This document shows positions 28,431 to 35,417 of a stretch of 64,000 nucleotides of DNA, in pieces. Numbering within the stretch: position 1 is the first letter of the stretch; every line of letters starts with the position of its first letter. The notes under the pieces were generated by a model. The model worked only from the letters and a program-made list of their open reading frames with translations, had not been told where the DNA came from and made no database searches. The position numbers were made by a program, and so were the translations under genes. Source of the stretch: CAZXVW01 sp964644025 (GTDB taxonomy: Bacteria > Acidobacteriota > Terriglobia > Bryobacterales > Bryobacteraceae); NCBI GenBank assembly GCA_964644025.1, contig CAZXVW010000001.1, positions 1 through 64,000 of the forward strand, read 5' to 3'.

Positions 28431-28536
28431 GCGGTCTGTTTACCTCTCTCATGAACTCTACTACGAACGAGGGGGGGCTCGCTCGGCCACGGGGGCGGTT
28501 CGGCGGAGACGTTCGCGGATCAAGGCGCGTTAGGGG

Positions 28537-28564
28537 CAGACCGGCCGGGTCATTGGCCGGTCTG
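28537..28564 (-). terminator. Hairpin around the stop codon of the sulfatase, probable operon end
   Basis: CAGACCGGCC (28555-28564, read on the minus strand) pairs perfectly over ten bases with GGCCGGTCTG (28537-28546) around an eight-base loop. The TGA stop of the sulfatase gene (28550-28552) sits in that loop. There is no T tract. It probably ends the lysine operon transcript or protects its 3' end. Confidence 0.6.
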
Positions 28565-30172
28565 GGGCTTGATCCAGGTGAGCTGGCGCCACCAGGCGGC
28601 GCCGTCGTTGGCCTGCGCGGGTCCCGGCGTGCTCCGGCCTTGCTGGATGATCCGGGTGATTTCGGCTTCCAGCCGCTTCACGACGTCCGGGTGTTCGGCG
28701 TAGACGTTGCGGGTTTCCCGGGAGTCGTTCTTCATGTCGTAAAGCTCGAACGGGGGCTCGCCGGGTTTGGGCGTGTAAAGGCGGGGCGGGAGGCTGCCGC
28801 CGGAGCCGCGGAACATGTTCAGCTTCCACGGCCCGTCGCGGATCGCGAAGTAACCGGCGGCCGAGTGGTGAATGATCGGGCCGCGGAGCGGCCGGGGGTA
28901 ATCGTCGCCCAGCAGCGCGGGCAGGATGCTGAAGCTATCCTCGCCGGCATTGGGCGGAAGTTTCTGTCCGAGCATGGCGGCGAAGGTGGCCAGCAGGTCG
29001 GTCTGGCAGATCGGTTCGCTCGAGCGGCGGCCCGGCGCTACCACCCCAGGCCAGCGGATGAGGAAGGGCAGGCGGTGGCCGCCCTCGTAAATGTCGCGTT
29101 TGCCGCCGCGGAAAACGTAGTTGCTGCGGTGATGGTAGATCTCCGCGCGTTTCCGGTAGGTGGTTTCCGGGCCGTTGTCGCTGGTGAAGACGATCATCGT
29201 ATTCTCCGCCAGGCCGTGAGTTTCGAGTGCGTGGAGGATCTCGCCCACGTGGTAGTCGAGCTCGAGGACGAAGTCGCCGTAAGCGCCGGCCCGGCTCTTG
29301 CCCCGGAAGCGCGGCAGCGGGCAGACGGGCTTGTGCGGGGCGGTGTAAGCGAGGTAGAGGAAAAACGGCCGGCCGCGCCGGGCCTCGCCGCTGGCCTTGG
29401 CGATCCAGTCGACGGCCTTCCGGGTGAGGGTGGTCAGTACTTCCTGGTCGTTGAAGTTGGGCGCCACCTCGAGGTTGAGATCCCCGCGGGTCTTTGCGTA
29501 CGGCGGCGTGATGCGGTAGTCGTCCAAAGCAATCCGGTTGGGCTTTTTGGCGGTCCACAGCACCGGCGCCACGGTGACGCGGGTGTTTTCGATATACGTC
29601 AGAATTCCGTAGTTCATCGACGCCGGGATGCCGTAGTAGTAGTCGAACCCCTTCTCGGTCGGTCCGTCCCGGACCGGGGCCGACCAGTCGCGGTCCCCTT
29701 TCCGGCCGGCGAACTTCATGCCGAGGTGCCACTTGCCGATCATGGCGGTGGCGTAGCCGTGCTGCTTGAGGAAGGAAGCCAGCGTCATGCGGCCGCCGGC
29801 GATCAGGCAATCGCCTTCGGCTCCCATCACTCCTTTCTTGAGCCGGGTACGCCAGCTATAACGTCCGGTCAGCAGACCGTAGCGGGACGGAGTGCACACG
29901 GTATCGGAGCAATGCGCGTCGGTGAAGGCGATGCCTTCACGGGCGAGCCGGTCGAGATTCGGCGTGCGGAATTTCGCGTCCGGATTCAGCGCGCTCACGT
30001 CGCCGTAGCCCTGATCGTCGCTATAGATCAGCACGATGTTGGGCTTGTAAGTGGTTTTCGCCTGGACGCCGCGGGAGGCCATTAACGCGCCGGCGCACAG
30101 GCACAGGAGAATACCGAATTTGGGGCCATGGTGTCCAAACCCGGACTTAGAACAGGATCTGGCTGAACTCAT
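28550..30172 (-). CDS. Exported sulfatase (type I, Cys-type) at the end of the lysine operon
   Basis: A 540-residue sulfatase. The motif C93-T-P-S-R97 carries the Cys that must become formylglycine, with metal ligands at Asp52-Asp53 (YSDDQGYGD) and in FTSDNGPE. Its closest look is arylsulfatase A-like. The start is not obvious: the ATG at 30172 (AAGGG six bases upstream) gives a hydrophobic leader (KFGILLCLCAGALMASRGVQA) and overlaps the dapB end by 26 bases; there is no good later start before the hydrophobic core. The overlap implies co-transcription and coupled translation with dapB, an unexpected partnership. A formylglycine-generating enzyme is not encoded in the window. Confidence 0.9.
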   Translation of the reverse strand: MSSARSCSKSGFGHHGPKFGILLCLCAGALMASRGVQAKTTYKPNIVLIYSDDQGYGDVSALNPDAKFRTPNLDRLAREGIAFTDAHCSDTVCTPSRYGLLTGRYSWRTRLKKGVMGAEGDCLIAGGRMTLASFLKQHGYATAMIGKWHLGMKFAGRKGDRDWSAPVRDGPTEKGFDYYYGIPASMNYGILTYIENTRVTVAPVLWTAKKPNRIALDDYRITPPYAKTRGDLNLEVAPNFNDQEVLTTLTRKAVDWIAKASGEARRGRPFFLYLAYTAPHKPVCPLPRFRGKSRAGAYGDFVLELDYHVGEILHALETHGLAENTMIVFTSDNGPETTYRKRAEIYHHRSNYVFRGGKRDIYEGGHRLPFLIRWPGVVAPGRRSSEPICQTDLLATFAAMLGQKLPPNAGEDSFSILPALLGDDYPRPLRGPIIHHSAAGYFAIRDGPWKLNMFRGSGGSLPPRLYTPKPGEPPFELYDMKNDSRETRNVYAEHPDVVKRLEAEITRIIQQGRSTPGPAQANDGAAWWRQLTWIKPQTGQ

Positions 30173-30833
30173 AGAAACCCTTCTTGCCCACCAGCCAGCG
30201 GGCGGCGGTGAGCGCTCCGGCGGCAAAACCGACCCGGCTGCGGGCCTGGTGGCGGAGAGTGATGGTGTCCGCCGCCGAATCGAAGCCGATTTCGTGCGTG
30301 CCGGGCACCTTGCCGGCGCGGTTCGAGGCGACATCGATGGGGCGGTCCCAGCCGGCCTGTTTCATCTGATCGATGAGTTTCAGCATCGTACCGGAGGGAG
30401 CGTCCACCTTGGCGGCGTGGTGGATCTCCCATCCCCAGGCCCCGTACTCGGTCTGCGCGGCGAGCAAGCGGGCGGCCTCGGATACCAGGCGAAGGAAGAC
30501 ATTGACTCCGACCGAGAAGTTCGGGGCCCAGACCAGGCCGGTCCCGTGCCGGGCCACCGCAGCCTTAACCCGGTCCATGTGCTGGGTCCATCCCGTGGCG
30601 CCGGCGACGGTGTTCACGCCGAGGGCGGCGAGGCGCACCAGGTTTTCCGCCGCCGTCTCCGGCACGGAGAACTCCACGGCCACGTCAATGCCGGCGAAGT
30701 TTTCCGGGGTCAATGCCTCGTAGTTCGCGTTGTTGTATTCATCGAGGGTGAGCTTGACCTCGAAGCCATACTCGGGCGCAAGTTGCTCGATCATGCGGCC
30801 CATCTTGCCGTAGCCAACAATTGCCAGGTTCAT
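30147..30833 (-). CDS. dapB: 4-hydroxy-tetrahydrodipicolinate reductase
   Basis: A 228-residue DapB, the NAD(P)H-dependent reductase that makes tetrahydrodipicolinate for diaminopimelate and lysine. The Rossmann motif is VGYGKMGRMIE (residues 6-16), shorter than the usual GxxGxxG form. The active-site signature E136-I-H-H139, Lys142 and DAPSGT (144-149) is intact. At 228 residues it is shorter than E. coli DapB (273), matching compact DapB forms. It starts nine bases after the lysC stop and overlaps the sulfatase start by 26 bases. It is part of the lysine riboswitch operon. dapA is not in the window. Confidence 0.94.
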   Translation of the reverse strand: MNLAIVGYGKMGRMIEQLAPEYGFEVKLTLDEYNNANYEALTPENFAGIDVAVEFSVPETAAENLVRLAALGVNTVAGATGWTQHMDRVKAAVARHGTGLVWAPNFSVGVNVFLRLVSEAARLLAAQTEYGAWGWEIHHAAKVDAPSGTMLKLIDQMKQAGWDRPIDVASNRAGKVPGTHEIGFDSAADTITLRHQARSRVGFAAGALTAARWLVGKKGFYEFSQILF

Positions 30834-30842
30834 TGGACTTTC

Positions 30843-32189
30843 TCAATCGAAGACTTCCGGGTCCAGTTCGGAGAAGAACTCCTGGTGGAGCGCCGTGAGC
30901 GCCTTGTCAGCGTCGCCGGCCGAGACGACGAAGCCCAGGTTCAGCAATGAAGCCCCCTGCGAAATCATCCGGATGTTGACGCCGTCCAGCACCTTGAAGA
31001 CGCGGCCGGCCACACCGGGAGTATACCGGATGTTCTCGCCGACCAGGCAGATGATCGCCTGGTTCTCTTCGACATCCACCTGAGCGAACTTCTCCAAATC
31101 CTCGCGGATGGCCGGCAGAGCTGCCGCGTTGTCGATGGTGGCCGAGACGCTGACCTCGGAAGTGGACACCATGTCGACCGACGTCCGGTGCCGGTCGAAG
31201 ATCTCGAAAATGCGCCGCAGGAAGCCGTGCACGCCCAGCATGCGGGTGGAACTGATGTTCAGCACCGTGACGTTGCGCTTGCAGGAAATGGACTTGACGG
31301 CGTTGGAACATGGGACCCGGTCGGCGACGATGCGGGTACCGGGTGCATCGGGACGTTTCGAGTTCAGGATCATGACGGGGATGTTTTTCTCGATAGCGGG
31401 CAGCAGGGTGGACGGGTGCAAGACGCGGGCGCCGAAGTAGGCCAGCTCGGATGCCTCGTCAAACGAGATTACCTTCACGCGGTGCACGTCCTGGATGACG
31501 GTCGGATCCGCGGTAAGCAGACCGTCCACGTCGGTCCAGATCTGGATTTCCTCGGCGCCCACGGCCGCGCCGACGATGGAAGCGGTGAAATCGGAGCCGC
31601 CGCGCCCCAGCGTGGTGGTGATGCCCTGTTCGGAAGTGGCGATGAAACCACCCATCACGACGACGTCATTCGCATCCAGCAGCGGCGGTATCGCGGCCGC
31701 GATTTTCGCATAGGTTTGCGGGAACACGGGCACAGCTTGCGTGTGGCGGTCATCGGTGACGATCAGCTCGCGGGAATCGGCGTGCGCCGCGCGCAAGCCG
31801 GCCTCGCCAAGCTTCTCGGCGACGATCAAGCTGGAGAGGCGCTCACCGTAGCTGGAGACGGCGTCAATCGAGCGCGGGGTCAGCTCACCGAGCACGGCGA
31901 GGCCGCGGACCAATTCGGCGAGTTCGCGAAACAACTCTTCGACGCGGCCGCCGACCGATCCGCCTTCGGCCAGGTGAAACCGTTCCAGCCCGGCCAGCAG
32001 TTCCAGCGCCTGGTCGCGCCGCCCGTTAACCGCGTGGTCCGCGATAGCGAGGAGCTGGTCGGTTGTTTTTCCCATGGCGGAGACCACGACTACGGGGCGC
32101 CGCTGCTGGCGCGCGGCGACGATGGAGGCGACGCGGCGAATGGCTTGTCCGGAGGCGACCGAGGTGCCCCCGAATTTCATAACGATCAT
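30843..32189 (-). CDS. lysC: Aspartate kinase
   Basis: A 448-residue aspartokinase that phosphorylates aspartate, the first step toward lysine, threonine and methionine. The kinase domain opens with MKFGGTSVASG and contains SYGERLSS, GGFIATSEQGITTTLGRGGSDFTAS and TDVDGLLTADP. Two ACT domains fill the C-terminus (about residues 300-448; NISSTRMLGVHGFL, ICLVGENIRYTPGVAGRVF), so feedback inhibition by lysine is likely. The ATG at 32189 overlaps the asd stop codon as ATGA, so translation is coupled. It lies between asd and dapB in the lysine riboswitch operon. Confidence 0.96.
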   Translation of the reverse strand: MIVMKFGGTSVASGQAIRRVASIVAARQQRRPVVVVSAMGKTTDQLLAIADHAVNGRRDQALELLAGLERFHLAEGGSVGGRVEELFRELAELVRGLAVLGELTPRSIDAVSSYGERLSSLIVAEKLGEAGLRAAHADSRELIVTDDRHTQAVPVFPQTYAKIAAAIPPLLDANDVVVMGGFIATSEQGITTTLGRGGSDFTASIVGAAVGAEEIQIWTDVDGLLTADPTVIQDVHRVKVISFDEASELAYFGARVLHPSTLLPAIEKNIPVMILNSKRPDAPGTRIVADRVPCSNAVKSISCKRNVTVLNISSTRMLGVHGFLRRIFEIFDRHRTSVDMVSTSEVSVSATIDNAAALPAIREDLEKFAQVDVEENQAIICLVGENIRYTPGVAGRVFKVLDGVNIRMISQGASLLNLGFVVSAGDADKALTALHQEFFSELDPEVFD

Positions 32190-33238
32190 TCCGGAATCAG
32201 TCCCTCCGATTTCATCAGTTCGGCGTTGAGGACGGCTGCGCCGGCGGCTCCTCTTACAGTATTGTGCCCCATGGCAAGGAATTTCCAGTCCAGCACCGGG
32301 CACTGGCGGAGACGCCCGACAAAGACGGCCATGCCGTTTTCCCGGTTGGCGTCGCGGCGGGGCTGCGGCCGGTCCGGCTCTTTCATGTAGATCACCGGGC
32401 GCGGCGGCGCGCTCGGCAGAGCACGTTGCTGAGGCAAGCCGCGAAAACCGGTGAAGGCCTCGAGGATCGCCTCCTCGGCGGGCTTGTCCTGGAACTCCAC
32501 CGCGACGGTTTCCGTATGACCGTCCAGCACCTCGACCCGGTTGCAGGCGGCGCTCACCTTCATCGGGTGCGGCGTGAAGGCCTGGCCGTCGCAATCGCCG
32601 AGGATCTTCAGCGGTTCGCTCTCCATCTTCGGCTCCTCGTTCTTGATGAACGGATAGACATTGGCGGTCATATCGTAGGCGGAATGGCCGGGGTAGCCGG
32701 CACCGGAGATCGCCTGCATGGTGGTGACGATCACCCGGGTGATGCCGAACGGCTTCAGCGCCGCCAGCGCCAGCGTCAGCACGATGGTGGAACAATTCGG
32801 GTTGGTTACGATGGCGCCTTTCCAGCCGCGGGCGGCCCGCTGGGCGGGAAGAATCCTCAGATGATCCGGGTTGATCTCGGGGATGAGCAACGGCACGTCC
32901 GGTTCCATGCGATGGTTGCGGGAATTGGAAACAACAATGTGACCGGCGCCGGCGAAGGCTTGCTCGATCTCGGTGGCCACCGAAGCATCCATGGCCGAGA
33001 ACATCAACGCCGGAGCGTGACCCGGTTCGGATTTGTTCACCGTCATTTCGGCGACGCCGTCCGGCATGGGGCCATCCAGGCGCCATTTGGTGGCGTCCCG
33101 GTATTTGCGCCCGGCCGAGCGATCGCTGGCGCCGAGCCAGGCGATCTCAAACCAGGGGTGGCCCTGGAGGAAATTAATGAACTGCTGGCCCACCATGCCG
33201 GTGGCGCCAAGAATCCCAACTTCGATTTTGTTTGCCAT
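32186..33238 (-). CDS. asd: Aspartate-semialdehyde dehydrogenase
   Basis: A 350-residue Asd that reduces aspartyl phosphate to the semialdehyde at the branch point of lysine and threonine synthesis. The NADP-binding motif is GILGATGMVGQQF (residues 8-20), the catalytic Cys149 is in NPNCST, and QAISGAGYPG and the His of the later conserved segment are present. Length and motif spacing resemble the archaeal/fungal-type branch rather than the E. coli type. It begins 84 bases after the M20 stop, close enough for one transcript, and its stop overlaps the lysC start. Confidence 0.94.
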   Translation of the reverse strand: MANKIEVGILGATGMVGQQFINFLQGHPWFEIAWLGASDRSAGRKYRDATKWRLDGPMPDGVAEMTVNKSEPGHAPALMFSAMDASVATEIEQAFAGAGHIVVSNSRNHRMEPDVPLLIPEINPDHLRILPAQRAARGWKGAIVTNPNCSTIVLTLALAALKPFGITRVIVTTMQAISGAGYPGHSAYDMTANVYPFIKNEEPKMESEPLKILGDCDGQAFTPHPMKVSAACNRVEVLDGHTETVAVEFQDKPAEEAILEAFTGFRGLPQQRALPSAPPRPVIYMKEPDRPQPRRDANRENGMAVFVGRLRQCPVLDWKFLAMGHNTVRGAAGAAVLNAELMKSEGLIPE

Positions 33239-33322
33239 AATCGTTACCTTGGAGTCCTTTGGATTGTAAAGCCCGGGCTGCCCGGCCTTGCCAAGACCGG
33301 AATGTCCGGCGACGGCGCCGAA

Positions 33323-34333
33323 TCAGCCGCGGGCCAGTAATCGCTTCACCATGTCCTTATAGATCCCCACCGCATCGGCCAGTTCCTTCTTGGGCACCCG
33401 TTCCTCGGCGGTATGCGCCACGTGAATGGAGCCCGGGCCGATCAGGAACGGCTGGCCCCAGGTCCCATCGAAAGCCGGGATATCGGTGGTAAAGGCAACC
33501 ACCGTGGTTTCGAAACCCTCGAGCGAGCCCAGGCGCAAGGCCGGGATGCAGATTACCTCGGTGGCCCGGGCGCGCCCGGCCACGGCCGCCTCGATGGCTC
33601 TCTTGACGGGCGCGGCGTCACTGACCAGCCGAATCATGATTTCCGCGGCGGCGTGATCGGCGATGACGTTCGGGGCGCGGCCGCCGGTGATCACGCCGAT
33701 GTTCAGGGTGCTGGGGCCGAGCAGGCTGTCGCGTGGCAGCTCAATGCGCCGGACGTCAGCGAGCACATCGAGCAGCTTCTCGATAGCCGATTCGCCAAGC
33801 TCCGGATAAGCGGAGTGCGCCATGCGCCCTTCGGCGGTAATTTCGTAGCGGAGCGCGCCCTTGGTGCCGAGGGCCAGCTTGTTTCCCGTAGGCTCCCCGT
33901 TGATCAGGTAACGGGAGCCGCGCCGGTGCCTGGCAGCGGCGAAGGCCCCGGCGCTGTTTCTTTCCTCGCCGACGACGAACAGCAGCGCGAAGTTCCGCGT
34001 TCCTTCCTCCAGGAGCTGCTCGGCAGCGACGATCATGGCGGCCATCAGCCCCTTGACATCGCAAGCGCCGCGTCCCCAGATAAAATCGTCATCCTCCCGC
34101 GAGGGGATAAACGGCGGCACCGTGTCCTGATGAGTAGAGAGCGTGACCACGGGCTTGTCCCAGTACGCCAGGACGTTAAAGCGGTCCCGTTCGACGTACA
34201 TCTTCTCGGCGCGGCCGCCGTAACGCCCGGCGAGAGCGGACAGGTGATCATACACGAACTCGCCCAGCCGTCTCTCGTTTCCGGTGATGGACTCGATGTC
34301 GATGAGGCGTCGCGCGAGTTCGAACACGGTCAT
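33323..34333 (-). CDS. M20-family metallopeptidase, likely DapE/LysK-type deacylase of lysine synthesis
   Basis: A 336-residue zinc hydrolase. The M20 ligands are visible: His68 and Asp70 (LSTHQDTVPP), Asp92 (GRGACDVKG), the Glu pair at 123-124 (GEERNS), and the C-terminal His in SIHVAHTAEE. In this family DapE removes succinyl groups from diaminopimelate precursors, ArgE removes acetyl groups from ornithine, and LysK acts on acetyl-lysine. As first gene behind a lysine riboswitch and upstream of asd-lysC-dapB, a DapE-like role is most likely, but sequence alone does not prove the acyl group. GGGGAAG lies five bases before the ATG at 34333. Confidence 0.85.
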   Translation of the reverse strand: MTVFELARRLIDIESITGNERRLGEFVYDHLSALAGRYGGRAEKMYVERDRFNVLAYWDKPVVTLSTHQDTVPPFIPSREDDDFIWGRGACDVKGLMAAMIVAAEQLLEEGTRNFALLFVVGEERNSAGAFAAARHRRGSRYLINGEPTGNKLALGTKGALRYEITAEGRMAHSAYPELGESAIEKLLDVLADVRRIELPRDSLLGPSTLNIGVITGGRAPNVIADHAAAEIMIRLVSDAAPVKRAIEAAVAGRARATEVICIPALRLGSLEGFETTVVAFTTDIPAFDGTWGQPFLIGPGSIHVAHTAEERVPKKELADAVGIYKDMVKRLLARG

Positions 34334-34390
34334 TGCATCTTCCCCGTCCGGGCGGTGGCCGGTGTGAGGCCGGCAGCCGCTCCTGAAGGC

Positions 34391-34471
34391 GGGCGCCGAC
34401 CGAGATCAAGACACACGCGGCGCCCGGGTTCGAATGGAACGGGGAGGAAAGTGCGCGGGCGGCGCCACTTT
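34391..34471 (-). promoter_or_regulatory. Expression platform hairpins of the lysine riboswitch
   Basis: Between the aptamer and the gene are two strong hairpins. The first pairs AAAGTG (34466-34471) with CACTTT (34448-34453), extended by GCGC pairs with one bulge. The second pairs GGGCGCCG (34418-34425) with CGGCGCCC (34391-34398). A second copy of GGCGCCG (34460-34466) inside the first hairpin can compete for the same partner, as expected for alternative on/off folds. No T tract is seen, so control may be by Rho or translation. Confidence 0.5.
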
Positions 34472-34475
34472 GCCT

Positions 34476-34660
34476 CGGTAGCGCTCCATCCGATGAGCCG
34501 GATGACAGTGGGCGGGTATTAGCCCAGCCCCCCAACCGCCGGCGAAGCGAGCTTTCGCGGGCGGCTTCGGCGGGAAATCTCACAGCCCCTTTCGACGAAC
34601 CTCCGAAGCTCCTCGGAACCGCCGGTCACGCCTACTAATGGCCCCCGCGCCTCTACCGGG
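34476..34660 (-). promoter_or_regulatory. Lysine riboswitch (L box) aptamer
   Basis: Read on the minus strand, this region carries the conserved L-box blocks in order: GGTAGAGGCGC (about 34657-34647), AGTA (34636-34633), CCGAAG (34570-34565), CTGGG (34527-34523), ACTGTCA (34509-34503) and TGGAGCGCTAC (34488-34478). P1 forms between CGGTAG (34658-34653) and CTACCG (34481-34476). These match the known lysine aptamer almost position for position. It is about 140 bases upstream of the M20 gene and should lower expression of M20-asd-lysC-dapB when lysine is plentiful. The rest of the gap to the divergent gene (34661-34788) shows nothing recognisable. Confidence 0.95.
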
Positions 34661-34788
34661 AACTTTCACGATAGCGAAAACGGGGCGGGAACGTCAACCG
34701 GAGCGCAACGCCGCGGTGGCCGCCAACGCCCGGCGCCAAAGCAGCGCGGCGGCGAACGTGGCACGATAGATGAGAGGGAAGCAGCCCG

Positions 34789-34983
34789 ATGGAGTTTACT
34801 GTCGCCCGATTTGAAAGCTTTGCGGAGGCCGAAAAAGCGGAGCGGGACTTCTATCTCCGGTTGACGCCGGAGGAGCGGCTGAAGATCCTTCTGGATCTGG
34901 TTGCAATGGGACGGGAGGCGCAGGATGCCGCTGGCGAAAGACTTGCGCGAGTTTATCGCATTGTTGAACTCGCAGGGAGTTGA
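34789..34983 (+). CDS. Small partner protein of a nucleotidyltransferase (putative antitoxin)
   Basis: A 64-residue acidic protein, mostly helical: VARFESFAEAEKAERDFY, LTPEERLKILLDLVAMG, ERLARVYRIVELAG. The block FxSFxEAExAxRxFYxxLTPEERLxILLxL is the form seen in small proteins that precede nucleotidyltransferase-domain proteins. It overlaps the next gene by 59 bases, which suggests tightly linked expression. AGAGGG lies about 10 bases upstream of the ATG. Whether it acts as an antitoxin is inference from layout only. Confidence 0.7.
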   Translation: MEFTVARFESFAEAEKAERDFYLRLTPEERLKILLDLVAMGREAQDAAGERLARVYRIVELAGS

Positions 34984-35374
34984 ATACTTGATCGTTGGCG
35001 CGCATGCTTTGGCCTTCCATGGACGGCCACGTTACACCGGCGATCTGGACGTGCTGGTACGCGTTTCGGTGGAGAACGCATCGCGCCTGGAAAAAGCGGT
35101 ACATGCGTTCGGTTTTTCCTCGGCCGGAATTAGCGCTGCAGACTTCCTTGCACCGGGGCGAGTGATCCAGTTGGGCCGGGCTCCGCTCCGGATCGATTTG
35201 CTCACGAGCATTACCGGGGTCGAGTTCGAGGAAGCCTGGAAGCGGCGCGTGGCGGCCGAGCTGGATCACTTGCCGGTCTATTTTCTGGACCGCGAGTCCC
35301 TGATCCGCAACAAGCGGGCCACGGGACGCGCGCAGGATGTGGCTGATCTGGAGGCGCTGGGCGAAAAGCCGTAG
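34925..35374 (+). CDS. Nucleotidyltransferase-fold protein (AbiEii/DUF6036-like), putative toxin
   Basis: A 149-residue protein with the minimal nucleotidyltransferase signature: VGAHALAFHG (residues 24-33) followed by TGDLDVLV with Asp40 and Asp42 as metal ligands. The C-terminus (FLDRESLIRNKRATGRAQDVADLEAL) is the usual end of these proteins. Some relatives (AbiEii, MenT) transfer nucleotides to tRNA or proteins as toxins; others have no proven role. The ATG at 34925 was chosen over an earlier in-frame start at 34901, which has an Arg-rich leader. It overlaps the upstream small gene by 59 bases. Confidence 0.8.
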   Translation: MPLAKDLREFIALLNSQGVEYLIVGAHALAFHGRPRYTGDLDVLVRVSVENASRLEKAVHAFGFSSAGISAADFLAPGRVIQLGRAPLRIDLLTSITGVEFEEAWKRRVAAELDHLPVYFLDRESLIRNKRATGRAQDVADLEALGEKP

Positions 35375-35417
35375 GTTCCGGTGCGGCGGCAGCCATCCGA
35401 ATCCGGCTGGGCTCAGT

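Noticed and set aside
30843..33086. One 747-codon minus-strand frame covering lysC and most of asd
   Set aside because: The N-terminal 300 codons are Arg-rich shadow of asd. The aspartate kinase starts at 32189 with an ATGA overlap.
34426..34440. GGGTTCGAATGG resembling a tRNA T arm
   Set aside because: The flanks do not pair into a T stem or acceptor stem, and it lies in the riboswitch expression platform.
34536..34573. Two mutually exclusive hairpins first read as an attenuator
   Set aside because: They are internal helices of the lysine riboswitch aptamer.
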